NCBI RefSeq assembly: GCF_030506305.1
Contig: NZ_CP119421.1
Coordinates: 364,354 to 428,353 of the forward strand
Direction: 5' to 3'
DNA from: Porifericola rhodea
Lineage (GTDB): Bacteria; Bacteroidota; Bacteroidia; Cytophagales; Cyclobacteriaceae
Length of the DNA: 64,000 nucleotides
Shown one piece after another: positions 28,503-37,070 of this stretch. Both the position numbers and the translations under genes were made by a program. How positions within the stretch are numbered: position 1 is the first letter of the stretch; every line of letters starts with the position of its first letter. The notes beneath the pieces are model-generated. The model did not search any database and was not told where the DNA came from. It saw nothing but the letters and a program-made list of their open reading frames with translations.

Positions 28503-29573
28503 TTATAGTTTTATCAGTTTTTTCTGCGCTCGTATTCTATCACTCACTATTTCAAGCACATATATACCAGCAGGGCACTCGTACAAGCCACTTAATTCAA
28601 GCTTGTTTAGTCCTTTAAATAAATTTCTCTCCTCACTTAGCCAGATTTTTCCCTGTAAATCAAATATGCGCAATAACACAGTACTATAAGCTGTTTCTGA
28701 TAATTGTATGTTTATCACATCCTCAAATTGACCTGGCCAGACTTTTTCCAGCCCTGCATAATCTATATTTACGATTACAATCGGAGAATACTCAAACTGC
28801 CCATCAAAGTCTACCTGCTTTAAGCGATAATAAAACGTATAGCCATCCTGAAAATCAATTTGGGTATCCTCAAACATATAATTTTGCTTTATAGTGGTAG
28901 TACCTGATCCCTCTACTTTGCCTACCTTAAAAAAAAGACTTCCATCTAAAGAGCGTTCTATATCAAAATGACTGTTATTAAGCTCAGAGGCAGTTACCCA
29001 CTTCAGTAAAGCACCTCCATTCATACTTTCAGCAGTAAATGACAAAAGCTCTACCGGAAGAGGGTTGGAGAAACCTTCAGGAAACGAAATTCCTCCAGTA
29101 GAAGCCGTTTGATTTCCCTCGTATATACCACAATTTGCATTGCAATTATCTCCGCTCCAGAAAGTTTGCCCAAGTACTGAAATAAAATGCGTATCGCCTC
29201 CCAGCGCTGTGCCATCTAAAACCCTTGCCCCTTCTTCCAGAAATATTCCGGCGTCTGATCCGGTAAAAGTTAAACTTCCATAGTTTGCACAAATCCAACA
29301 TGTTGACTCCATAACCAAATCACCTTCAACAATAAGGACTGCGTTATTTAGTACGTGATCCGTACCTCTTACTACCACTCTTATATCATCAGGAATAAGA
29401 ATTATGTCATTGTCTCCAGGTTCACCTACTGGCGACCATGTATTAGGATTATGCCAGTTTCCGTTGTTGCTTACTGCTGTTTTGGTTTGTCCGTATGCCA
29501 CCGAAAAGGCACAAAACATCAGGTATAAAGTAAGCACTCTACACCTCATGGGTAGATAAAATAGTCTTTTCAA
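28503..29573 (-). CDS. Secreted protein with type IX secretion sorting domain
   Basis: The 356-residue protein has an N-terminal signal peptide ending near VAYGQ. The middle region contains a beta-helix-like part (IVEGDLVMES.., 'NAVLIVEGD') and Cys-rich loops (CWICANYG, DNCNANCG). A segment of the type 'LPVELLSFTAESMNGGALLKWVTASELNNSHFDIERS' (a fibronectin-like linker common in Bacteroidota surface proteins) follows. The last ~75 residues are a type A T9SS sorting domain (LLRIFDLQGKIWLSEE...GIYVLEIVSD...QKKLIKL). It is therefore probably exported across the outer membrane by the T9SS. The substrate or ligand is unknown. Single gene. Confidence 0.88.
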   Translation of the reverse strand: MKRLFYLPMRCRVLTLYLMFCAFSVAYGQTKTAVSNNGNWHNPNTWSPVGEPGDNDIILIPDDIRVVVRGTDHVLNNAVLIVEGDLVMESTCWICANYGSLTFTGSDAGIFLEEGARVLDGTALGGDTHFISVLGQTFWSGDNCNANCGIYEGNQTASTGGISFPEGFSNPLPVELLSFTAESMNGGALLKWVTASELNNSHFDIERSLDGSLFFKVGKVEGSGTTTIKQNYMFEDTQIDFQDGYTFYYRLKQVDFDGQFEYSPIVIVNIDYAGLEKVWPGQFEDVINIQLSETAYSTVLLRIFDLQGKIWLSEERNLFKGLNKLELSGLYECPAGIYVLEIVSDRIRAQKKLIKL

Positions 29574-29930
29574 TTCAAGTTGTTGTTTAGCCAGGTATAA
29601 AAGTATTAGTAGTTTTGTCGCAGGACTATCTACTATAACTCAAAGCTACTTGCATAAATCACAATAAACCTAAGAGTTAGCACCACATCTCTACCTTCGT
29701 GATTTTTTGGTGTAAAACCGTAATGATATATACTTAAAATGTTTAGTTTTTATTTGCTATTTATTAATAAAAGTACCTTTGATAAAGATTTTAAGTAAGT
29801 TCACTCAGGCAAAAACATTAGTAAGAATACGATGAATCATCATACAGCCTCTTTTTGCTAAATGTAAGGCTTTATAACTATCAGCCTTAAGCCATTCACA
29901 AACTGTTAAAAGCCAAACAAACCAGTCATT
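29574..29930. other. Gene-free AT-rich gap before fabH
   Basis: This stretch between the divergent T9SS cargo gene and fabH shows no credible reading frame, RNA gene or strong repeat. It presumably holds the promoters of both genes. Confidence 0.5.
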
Positions 29931-29938
29931 TAATTTTG
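29931..29938 (+). promoter_or_regulatory. -7 box (TAATTTTG) for fabH
   Basis: TAATTTTG is a full TAnnTTTG match 107 bases before the preferred fabH ATG at 30045. Confidence 0.5.
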
Positions 29939-30044
29939 TCAAATTGAAACTTTAAGGCCATATTCAAGTATTTTATTCATCATGGCTTTTATACGCCATT
30001 GGCTTGGAGCCTGTCCATTTGAAATCAAATTCATTAGCACTGAT

Positions 30045-31046
30045 ATGAGAAATTCTAAAATTACCGGGCTGGGTAGATACCTGCCTGAGAGAGTAGTAAC
30101 TAACGACGACCTGGCTAAGATTATGGATACTTCCGATGAGTGGATTAGAGAGCGCTCAGGTATTCGTGAAAGACGTTTTTTTGAGCTTGGCAAAGATACC
30201 ACTGCCAATATGGGAACGCGAGCAGCACGTATGGCTTTGGAAAATGCCGGCCTCACGCCCGATGATGTAGACTTTATTGTATTTGCTACTCTTAGTCCTG
30301 ATTATGATTTCCCTGGCTCTGGTGTGCTTGTACAAAGAGAGTTAGGTATACGTGAAATTGGAGCTCTGGACGTACGCAATCAGTGCACTGGCTTTGTATA
30401 TGGCATTTCCATTGCCGATCAGTTTATCAAAAGTGGTATGTACAATACTGTTCTGGTAATAGGCTCAGAAATACATAGCAGCGGCCTTGACCTTACCACC
30501 AGAGGACGAAGTGTATCAGTTCTTTTTGGGGATGGTGCCGGTGCTGCCGTGCTGCAAGCTACAGAAGAAGAAAACAAAGGTATACTATCTACTCACCTGC
30601 ACTCTGAAGGTAAATATGCCGAAGAGCTAGCTGTGTTGGATGTGGGCAGCAGTCGCTCGGTACCGCGAGTTACCCCACAAATGATAGAGGAAGGCACTGT
30701 TTTTCCTGTAATGAACGGTAATTTTGTATTTAAGCATGCTTCTACCCGCTTCCCGGAGGCTGTTATGGAGGCTCTTAATGCTAATGGCTATACGCCGCAG
30801 GACCTCAATTTATTGGTGCCTCATCAGGCAAATCTGCGCATCAGCCAAATGGTACAAAAGCAGCTCAATTTAACCGACGACCAGGTTTTTAATAACATCA
30901 TGAAATACGGGAACACGACTGCGGCATCTATTCCTATCGCGTTAAGCGAAGCCTGGGAGCAAGGAAAGGTAAAAGATAATGACCTGGTGTGTTTGGCAGC
31001 TTTTGGTAGTGGGTTTACTTGGGGATCAGCATTAATACGCTGGTAG
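30045..31046 (+). CDS. Beta-ketoacyl-ACP synthase III (FabH-like)
   Basis: From ATG 30045 the protein has 333 residues. An earlier ATG at 29982 adds 21 residues absent from the family. It shows the thiolase-fold FabH pattern: ITGLGRYLPERVVTN.DL at the start and the catalytic triad Cys114 (RNQCTGFVYG), His260 (VPHQANLRI) and Asn290 (YGNTTAASIP). By family it condenses acetyl- or branched acyl-CoA with malonyl-ACP to start fatty acid synthesis. It stands alone, not in a fab cluster, so it may be an additional copy or serve a special pathway; the exact starter unit is unknown. Confidence 0.9.
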   Translation: MRNSKITGLGRYLPERVVTNDDLAKIMDTSDEWIRERSGIRERRFFELGKDTTANMGTRAARMALENAGLTPDDVDFIVFATLSPDYDFPGSGVLVQRELGIREIGALDVRNQCTGFVYGISIADQFIKSGMYNTVLVIGSEIHSSGLDLTTRGRSVSVLFGDGAGAAVLQATEEENKGILSTHLHSEGKYAEELAVLDVGSSRSVPRVTPQMIEEGTVFPVMNGNFVFKHASTRFPEAVMEALNANGYTPQDLNLLVPHQANLRISQMVQKQLNLTDDQVFNNIMKYGNTTAASIPIALSEAWEQGKVKDNDLVCLAAFGSGFTWGSALIRW

Positions 31047-31259
31047 GTATTGCATAATATGGATATGTTTGTCAAAAAGCTCAGTGGCTATGCTGAGCTT
31101 TGGCATTGCTTTTTCCACAATAGAAAAAGCTGTTAATGTATTCAAGTCTACTGTAAAATAAAGCGTAACCAGCATAATGATAGCTATCAGCACTATCAGA
31201 ATAGAAAACTTCGGTTCCTTGACAAAGAAGTTACGCAATAAGTTGTTGCCCGTTTTCAT
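31032..31259 (-). CDS. Possible small single-pass membrane protein
   Basis: The 75-residue frame has a basic N-terminus, one strong hydrophobic segment (about 19-37, SILIVLIAIIMLVTLYFTV) and a soluble tail. Its end overlaps the fabH stop by 15 bases in convergent orientation and spans a hairpin (31076-31101) that looks like a fabH terminator, which speaks against it. No family is recognised. It may be a real small membrane protein or a chance frame. Confidence 0.4.
   Translation of the reverse strand: MKTGNNLLRNFFVKEPKFSILIVLIAIIMLVTLYFTVDLNTLTAFSIVEKAMPKLSIATELFDKHIHIMQYLPAY
31076..31101. terminator. Hairpin after fabH
   Basis: A 9-bp perfect stem (31076-31084 with 31093-31101, 8-base loop) lies 30 bases after the fabH stop. 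It lacks a long T run directly after, so termination is likely but not certain. Confidence 0.45.
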
Positions 31260-31384
31260 AAGTGAACCTGTTTAGTAGTTGGTAGTCGTATGACCCTCTT
31301 TCTTGCCTAAACGTTTAAAAGCCTTTAATTTTTTTTCAAATTTTTAAGCTAGTTATCAGCCATACGCTTATAGTTGTGCCATTA

Positions 31385-32077
31385 CTATGCCTCTTTTATC
31401 AGCTCCTCTACCAGTTTAGGCATACCTGTATGAGCAGATTCTTTGATAGGTACAATATTAGCCTGCTCCTGATATTCTGGAGTTGAAGGGTCTACAATAT
31501 ATACGGGTATCCCTGGCTGTACATCATACAGAAGGCTAGCTGCAGGGTATACCTGAAGAGAGGTACCTACCACTATAAACGTTTCAGCCTTAACAACCTC
31601 ACTGTAAGCCACTTCCATCATAGGCACCATTTCGCCAAACCATACAATATGCGGTCGTAGTTGCGACCCTTTATCGCATTTATCTCCCCATTTAATATCA
31701 TCGCCAATTACTTCATACACCAAATTTTCATCTAGTGTACTACGGGATTTGTTCAATTCTCCATGCAGGTGAATAACTTTTGAAGAACCTGCACGCTCAT
31801 GTAGGTCATCAACGTTTTGGGTAATTATTACCACATCAAAGTATTTCTCTAATTCCACAAGACTGAGGTGTCCGGCATTAGGCTGGGCAAGGCGTGCCGC
31901 CTTTCTTCTTTCGTTATAAAAACTCAAAACCAGTTCAGGATTTTTCTTCCAGGCTTGGGCAGTAGCTACATCTTGGATGTCGTACCCCTCCCATAAACCA
32001 CCAGAATCACGAAAAGTAGGTATACCACTTTCCGCACTTATGCCCGACCCTGATAAGACCACAACTTTTTTCTTCAT
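31385..32077 (-). CDS. NAD-dependent protein deacylase (sirtuin), zinc site lost
   Basis: The 230-residue protein is a class III sirtuin: SGSGISAESGIPTFRDSGGLWE for NAD binding, TQNVDDLHERAG, the catalytic HLHGEL, and FYNERR, whose Tyr and Arg mark desuccinylase/demalonylase activity in CobB/SIRT5 relatives. There is only one Cys in the protein, so the usual four-cysteine zinc finger is absent; the loop reads LNKSRSTLDENLVYEVIGDD. This zinc-less form occurs in Bacteroidota. It is transcribed alone, divergent from the membrane fusion protein gene. Confidence 0.92.
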   Translation of the reverse strand: MKKKVVVLSGSGISAESGIPTFRDSGGLWEGYDIQDVATAQAWKKNPELVLSFYNERRKAARLAQPNAGHLSLVELEKYFDVVIITQNVDDLHERAGSSKVIHLHGELNKSRSTLDENLVYEVIGDDIKWGDKCDKGSQLRPHIVWFGEMVPMMEVAYSEVVKAETFIVVGTSLQVYPAASLLYDVQPGIPVYIVDPSTPEYQEQANIVPIKESAHTGMPKLVEELIKEA

Positions 32078-32189
32078 CTCTTTATAAGTTTCATTAAGTT
32101 ATTATGCAAATCACTACGCTTTTAGCAGATTGTTTTAAAAATTTACGTTGAGAAATGCTAATTTACAAAATCAACTAAGTGCTAGCCCC

Positions 32190-33566
32190 ATGCCAGTGAA
32201 AACCCAAAGAAAGAAAAAACGCAACCCAGTCCTTATCATTGCTATCGTAGCTGCCGTTATCCTCATCTTACTCTTTGCCGCCAAGCAAATGGGCTGGATT
32301 GGCAGTGATAACCTAACGGCTGTAGAGCTTGCTCAGGTAAAAGAGCGCACCATTATAGAACGCGTTACTGCTTCCGGCACGGTACAGCCCGAAATGGAAG
32401 TAAAAATCTCCCCTGAAGTACCCGGAGAAATCATAGAACTGAATATAGAGGAAGGTGACTCTGTAGCTATGGGGGCACTTTTGGTAAGAATACGCCCTGA
32501 TAACTTTGAGTCAGTAGTGTCTCGTACGTTGGCTACCCTCAATCAGCAACGTGCTAACCTCGCACAGGCAGAAGCCAGAGCGGCCAGTGCGGCAGCTCAG
32601 TTTACCCAGGCTCAGGCAGCCTACGAAAGAAACAAATCGCTGTATGAGGATGAAGTAATTTCTGATGCCGACTTTGAGACTGCCGAAAGCAACTATCAGG
32701 TTGCCCGACAAGAATTGGAATCTGCCAAACAAAGTATAGAAGCAGCACGCTTTGCAGTAAAAAGTGCTGAGGCCTCGGTAGAAGAAGCTCGCGAAAACTT
32801 ATCGCTCACCAGTATTTATGCTCCTGTAGGCGGTATTGTCTCCAAACTGGATGTGGAGCAGGGCGAAAGAGTGGTAGGCACATCTCAAATGGCCGGAACA
32901 GAGATGCTCCGCATTGCCGATCTCAACAGAATGGAAGTAAGAGTAGATGTAAATGAGAACGACATCATTCGGGTAAATATGGGAGATACAGCTATTGTAG
33001 ACGTAGATGCTTACTCATACATGGACAAAGAGTTTAAAGGCGTAGTTACCTCTATTGCCAGCACAGCTAACGAAAAGCTTACCTCTGAAGCCGTAACTGA
33101 GTTTGAAGTACGCATCCGCCTACTCAACGAATCATATAAGGATTTGATGACTGATAAAGGGCCATATCCTTTTCGTCCGGGCATGACTGCCAGCGTGGAT
33201 ATCATCACTCAGAAAAAAGAGCGTACCCTATCGGTACCCCTGGCCTCTGTAACTACCCGGCCAGACAACCCTCCTACTTCGTCAGAAGAGAATAGCGAAG
33301 ATGAGCAGGATGATGATAGTAGCTTTAATCAGGAAGAGACTCTCAGAGAAGTAGTTTTCCGCTTAAAGGATGACAATACAGTTGAGCGTGTCTATGTTAC
33401 TACTGGCATTAGTGATTATGAGAACATAGAAATTTTAGAAGGCTTGAGTTCCGGTGACAGAGTGGTGTCCGGACCTTATATTGCCATCTCTACCCAACTT
33501 AAAGACGGTAGCGCCGTCAAAGAAGCTGAGAACCAACGCCCCAACTTCAACCGAAATAACAACTAA
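32190..33566 (+). CDS. Periplasmic adaptor (membrane fusion protein) of an efflux pump
   Basis: From ATG 32190 the protein has 458 residues. A TTG at 32148 could add 14 residues but lacks family support. A membrane anchor lies at about 12-32 after a very basic start (QRKKKRNP). Next are the lipoyl half motifs (PGEIIELNIEEGDSV and later GGIVSKLDVEQGERV), a long alpha-hairpin rich in Ala, Gln and Glu between them, and beta-barrel and membrane-proximal parts. An acidic low-complexity insert (SSEENSEDEQDDDSS) sits in the last third. The layout fits MacA-type adaptors. No permease, ATPase or TolC gene is adjacent, so it is an orphan here; the MacB-like gene at 20788 is a possible but distant partner. 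Confidence 0.88.
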   Translation: MPVKTQRKKKRNPVLIIAIVAAVILILLFAAKQMGWIGSDNLTAVELAQVKERTIIERVTASGTVQPEMEVKISPEVPGEIIELNIEEGDSVAMGALLVRIRPDNFESVVSRTLATLNQQRANLAQAEARAASAAAQFTQAQAAYERNKSLYEDEVISDADFETAESNYQVARQELESAKQSIEAARFAVKSAEASVEEARENLSLTSIYAPVGGIVSKLDVEQGERVVGTSQMAGTEMLRIADLNRMEVRVDVNENDIIRVNMGDTAIVDVDAYSYMDKEFKGVVTSIASTANEKLTSEAVTEFEVRIRLLNESYKDLMTDKGPYPFRPGMTASVDIITQKKERTLSVPLASVTTRPDNPPTSSEENSEDEQDDDSSFNQEETLREVVFRLKDDNTVERVYVTTGISDYENIEILEGLSSGDRVVSGPYIAISTQLKDGSAVKEAENQRPNFNRNNN

Positions 33567-33575
33567 GCTAACTCC

Positions 33576-33657
33576 CCCCTTTACAAAGGGGAATGCTAGA
33601 AAACTAAAGAGCATGATAACAAAATAACTCCTTAACTTACCCCTTTTCAAAAAGGGG
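33576..33657. repeat. Two successive CCCCTTT-type palindromes
   Basis: Two hairpins follow the adaptor gene: 33576-33582 with 33585-33591 (7-bp stem) and 33640-33647 with 33650-33657 (8-bp stem). They share the same CCCCTTT/AAAGGGG core, 64 bases apart, and a third half copy lies at 33671-33682. They look like an intergenic palindromic repeat family and may also stop transcription. Confidence 0.6.
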
Positions 33658-33794
33658 GAATTCCTGCACACTCCCCTTTTTTGCCTTCTCGCTTTCTCTA
33701 TTTTTTTGGATTCAGATTATTTCGCCCTAATTTGAACGCTGAATCATATTATTCTACACGCTTAAACTTCTGGTTTAATAAAATATCTCGGCTT

Positions 33795-35057
33795 ATGAAT
33801 GTAAAAACTCGCTTGCAGCTGTCAGGAATGATGTTCCTGGAGTATTTTGTATGGGGAGCTTGGTATGTAACCCTAGGAACATATCTGGGCGCAACGCTCA
33901 AGTTTGAAGGATCTCAGATTGGACTTACCTATAGTGCTTTTGCCATTGCCGCCATGATCTCGCCCTTCTTCGTTGGTATGGTAGCAGACCGTTTTTTCCC
34001 TACCGAAAGAGTATTAGGTGTTCTACATATTGTGGGAGCTGGCTTACTCTATTACCTGGCACAGATAGAAGACTTCAGCCTGTTCTACCCGGTCATTATC
34101 GCGTATACCTTATGCTTTATGCCAACCATTGCCCTTACCAACTCCCTGGCATTCTCCCATATGGAAAACCCCGGAGAGCAGTTTCCTGGTGTAAGGGTAC
34201 TGGGAACAATCAGTTGGATTATCGTAGGTTTAATTGTAGGCTTTATGGAAGTTGAAGCCATGAACACACCTATACTCATAGCTTCAGGAGCCTCTATCGT
34301 TATGGGAATTTATAGCTTTACCCTACCCCATACCCCTCCTAAAAGTAAAGGACAGAAAGCCAGCGTAAGAGACATACTTGGTCTGGATGCCATTAAGCTG
34401 ATGAAAGACCGTTCTTTCGCCATACTGTTTATTGCCTCCCTGCTAATCTGTATTCCACTATCTTTTTACTACAGCTTTGCCAATCTTTACCTCAACGACA
34501 TAGGCGTTACCAATGCTGCCGGTAAAATGACTATGGGACAAGGCTCTGAAATTCTCTTCTTACTACTAATGCCTTTCTTCTTTAAGCGTTTTGGCTACAA
34601 AAAAATGCTGATGATTGGTATGGCTGCCTGGGCTGCCCGATATGCTTTATTTATGTTCGGTAACCCTACCGAACTGGTATGGATGCTCTATGGCGGCATT
34701 ATCCTTCATGGTATCTGCTATGATTTTTTCTTTGTTACCGGACAGATTTATGTAGACGAAAGAGCTCCTAAGTCGGTAAAGAACGCAGCTCAGGGCCTAA
34801 TCACATTCGCTACTTATGGTGTGGGTATGTTTATCGGCTCATGGCTCTCAGGTATTATCGTTGAAAGCAATACCAATGTAGTGGACGACGTAAAAGAATA
34901 CCTATGGTACGAGATATGGCTGATACCTGCCGTACTTTCTGCTGTAGTATTGGTACTCTTCACCATCTTCTTTAAAGAAAAGAAGGCAATAGACAAGCCA
35001 GACAGTCCAAATGACGACAGCACCAGCCAAAGCATAGCTGAAACCAAAGCGGTATAG
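33795..35057 (+). CDS. Nucleoside:H+ symporter family MFS transporter (NupG-like)
   Basis: From ATG 33795 the protein has 420 residues with 12 hydrophobic segments. The opening MMFLEYFVWGAWYVTLGTYLG is the NHS family signature, in which the Trp-rich first helix binds the nucleoside. The loop with FVGMVADRFFPTERVLG fits motif A of the major facilitator fold. An earlier in-frame ATG at 33681 would prepend 38 residues unlike the family and overlap the palindromic repeats. It is closed by a strong terminator at 35084-35112. Substrate is probably a nucleoside, not proven. Confidence 0.92.
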   Translation: MNVKTRLQLSGMMFLEYFVWGAWYVTLGTYLGATLKFEGSQIGLTYSAFAIAAMISPFFVGMVADRFFPTERVLGVLHIVGAGLLYYLAQIEDFSLFYPVIIAYTLCFMPTIALTNSLAFSHMENPGEQFPGVRVLGTISWIIVGLIVGFMEVEAMNTPILIASGASIVMGIYSFTLPHTPPKSKGQKASVRDILGLDAIKLMKDRSFAILFIASLLICIPLSFYYSFANLYLNDIGVTNAAGKMTMGQGSEILFLLLMPFFFKRFGYKKMLMIGMAAWAARYALFMFGNPTELVWMLYGGIILHGICYDFFFVTGQIYVDERAPKSVKNAAQGLITFATYGVGMFIGSWLSGIIVESNTNVVDDVKEYLWYEIWLIPAVLSAVVLVLFTIFFKEKKAIDKPDSPNDDSTSQSIAETKAV

Positions 35058-35083
35058 TTACACTACTCCCCTTATCTATTCAC

Positions 35084-35118
35084 AACTCTTCCTCTGTGTC
35101 AGAGGAAGAGTTTTTTTG
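35084..35118 (+). terminator. Strong intrinsic terminator after the nucleoside transporter
   Basis: A perfect 12-bp stem (35084-35095 with 35101-35112, 5-base loop) runs into a run of T residues. Confidence 0.9.
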
Positions 35119-35209
35119 TATTTACCCATATCACCAACCTCTTTGCTATTTTCACTGCATATTTCTATTGGAATATCCTGAGCTTGTATTACATTCTTTT
35201 AGCTTTACT

Positions 35210-35217
35210 TATATTTG
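35210..35217 (+). promoter_or_regulatory. -7 box (TATATTTG) for the OmpH-like gene
   Basis: TATATTTG is a full TAnnTTTG match 38 bases before the GTG start of the OmpH-like gene; a TTG at 35184-35186 lies slightly farther upstream than the usual spacing. Confidence 0.55.
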
Positions 35218-35255
35218 TAGTTCATATGAAATTGTAAACAACAAAAGCGTTTATC

Positions 35256-35882
35256 GTGAAAAACTTATCCCTAATCTTAAATGGAATTCTGGCAGTAGCT
35301 GTCATCTATTTGTATGTCTTGCATTTCAGCGGTGGTAGCCCTGCGGAGCCTGAGCAAGCATCAAATGTAAGTACTGGTGGTATCCCTAAAATCGCCTATG
35401 TCAACTCAGACACCCTACTTCAGTACTATGACTTCTTTCAGGACAAAAGAGCTGAGCTGGAAGACAAAGCTCAAAAGCTACAATCAGATTATGAAACTCG
35501 TGCCAAAGGCCTTCAGAGTGAGATTACCGCATTCCAGCGCAATGCTGGCTCCATGACCATGAACCAGGCGCGTGCTTTAGAAGAAGACCTGATGAAGAAG
35601 CAACAAAACCTGGTGCAGTATCAGCAGAACCTGAGCACTGAACTGATGCAGGAAGAGGCTAAAGTAAACGAAGAGCTTTACGAAAAAGTAGCGGAGTACC
35701 TGGAAGAGTATGGTGCCAACCAGAACTTTAAAGTTGTACTTACCTATACCAAAAACAGTGGAGTGCTTTATGCTGATGACAGCCTGGATATTACCAGAGT
35801 AGTAGTAGACGGACTTAACGAGCGCTACAATAGTGCCGATGCAGGTAGCTCAACCCAAAACGACTCTACCAGCGCTAACTAA
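35256..35882 (+). CDS. OmpH/Skp-family periplasmic chaperone
   Basis: The 208-residue protein starts at GTG. It has a hydrophobic N-terminal segment (about 5-24) acting as signal or anchor, a short linker, then the OmpH domain starting with KIAYVNSDTLLQYYDFFQDKRAELEDKAQKLQSDYETRAKGLQSEI split over a long helical hairpin. It closes with the strand-helix part NFKVVLTYTKNSGVLYADDSLDITRVVVDGLNERY. This is the usual Bacteroidota form of Skp, which holds unfolded outer membrane proteins. The C-terminal ~17 residues are polar and low complexity. It is a single gene ended by a bidirectional hairpin. Confidence 0.9.
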   Translation: MKNLSLILNGILAVAVIYLYVLHFSGGSPAEPEQASNVSTGGIPKIAYVNSDTLLQYYDFFQDKRAELEDKAQKLQSDYETRAKGLQSEITAFQRNAGSMTMNQARALEEDLMKKQQNLVQYQQNLSTELMQEEAKVNEELYEKVAEYLEEYGANQNFKVVLTYTKNSGVLYADDSLDITRVVVDGLNERYNSADAGSSTQNDSTSAN

Positions 35883-35914
35883 CCTACTTAGTAATAGCGA
35901 GGGCATAAAAAAAC

Positions 35915-35943
35915 AACTGCCAGGCTATCTCAGTCTGGCAGTT
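35915..35943. terminator. Bidirectional terminator between convergent genes
   Basis: A perfect 9-bp stem (35915-35923 with 35935-35943) is flanked by A-rich and T-rich runs on the two sides and lies between the stops of the OmpH-like gene and the convergent hypothetical gene. Confidence 0.85.
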
Positions 35944-35950
35944 TCTGTTT

Positions 35951-36619
35951 TTAGGCAGCAGTTTCTGTACGTTTCTTTCGGTAGCTGGTAACTACCATGC
36001 CAAACGACTCCAGTATCTGCGGATTGTCCTTAAAAGCGATACGGGCAAGCTTACGAAAATCACCATACCAATTACGCAATTCCTTAATTACCTCATTCCT
36101 CTCCTGCGTACTGTTCTCCGCATCCCCTTTTTTTCTCAAACGCTCCACTTTCAGAGCCATTAGCGCCTCTACCGCAGCCCGGTTTTGCTGAAAGCCCTCC
36201 TCACTGGCACCATACTGCACTAGCTTTTCCATATGCAGGGGCGCTTTGCTGTAGAAATCTGTAGCCTGTTGTACTTTTTGCCACTTAGCACTAGCGACAC
36301 GCCTGACCTTAAGCTCCTGTAGCATATGTGGCTCCTTCCTAAAAGCCGCTTTAGCAATAGCTACATGATCATTAAATGCCTCCAGAGCCTTGCGGCTGTC
36401 CTCTTCAATCTGTACTGACATGCGCCGAGCCTCATCATAGTGCTGCTCCTGTTTACTGTACACATTTTGCGCATTTTCTAACAGGCTTTTACCCTCCTGC
36501 ATACGCCTGGGCGACATACCAAAGCTACCCATTCTCTTTTGCACTTCATCATTAGCCGTAGTGTTTAAAATAGCCAATGATACTGCTTCAAATAAATCTG
36601 AAATTGATGTTGTTTTCAT
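35951..36619 (-). CDS. Hypothetical all-helical protein
   Basis: The 222-residue protein has no signal peptide or membrane segment, is rich in charged residues, Ala and Gln, and is predicted helical throughout. Distinctive segments are MGSFGMSPRRMQEGKSLLENAQ near the start and ELRNWYGDFRKLARIAFKDNPQILESFG near the end. I know of similar uncharacterised helical-bundle proteins in Bacteroidota, often annotated only as hypothetical. No catalytic motif is visible. It is monocistronic and faces a 450-base gene-free gap. Confidence 0.8.
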   Translation of the reverse strand: MKTTSISDLFEAVSLAILNTTANDEVQKRMGSFGMSPRRMQEGKSLLENAQNVYSKQEQHYDEARRMSVQIEEDSRKALEAFNDHVAIAKAAFRKEPHMLQELKVRRVASAKWQKVQQATDFYSKAPLHMEKLVQYGASEEGFQQNRAAVEALMALKVERLRKKGDAENSTQERNEVIKELRNWYGDFRKLARIAFKDNPQILESFGMVVTSYRKKRTETAA

Positions 36620-37057
36620 ACCATTTGTAAGTTAAGTAAGACCTATACATCATGTACTTACAAAATAAAGCAGTGATGAAACGTATTGCCCTACGTATAC
36701 AAACGTATAATTACATAGTAATTAATCACTATATAAAATCATATTTAACAGAAAGACAAACCACTGATAATGAGCTAAATGTCTAATTAAATCTATCTAA
36801 CAGGCTCTTGATGCAGACAGGCACGCAAATTACAACTCACTCAAATACAGACACATACATATACTTTAAAGCATAAGGGTAAAAAACACCCTTAAATTAC
36901 CAAAGCTCTACCTATTCATTACCAGTTACCTATGCAATGTCCACAGTTATAGCTTCTACACTTGCAGAAGGCTAAGCCATAGGTATATTAAAGTCAGGAA
37001 AAGCTATGTTTATAGCCTAAAATACTATAGTTGTAGCTGATTCTCTTACTCTCTTTA
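36620..37057. other. Gene-free AT-rich gap between divergent genes
   Basis: No reading frame of note, RNA gene or strong hairpin is seen. The stretch lies between the divergent helical-protein gene and the Crp/Fnr gene and presumably carries both promoters. Confidence 0.5.
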
Positions 37058-37065
37058 TATTTTTG
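37058..37065 (+). promoter_or_regulatory. -7 box (TATTTTTG) right at the crp-like start
   Basis: TATTTTTG fits TAnnTTTG and ends only five bases before the ATG at 37071. Transcription would start at or next to the ATG, suggesting a leaderless mRNA. Confidence 0.5.
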
Positions 37066-37070
37066 TATTG

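Noticed and set aside
35096-35338. 80-residue frame between the transporter and OmpH-like genes
   Set aside because: It starts within the strong terminator and overlaps the OmpH-like gene in a different frame.
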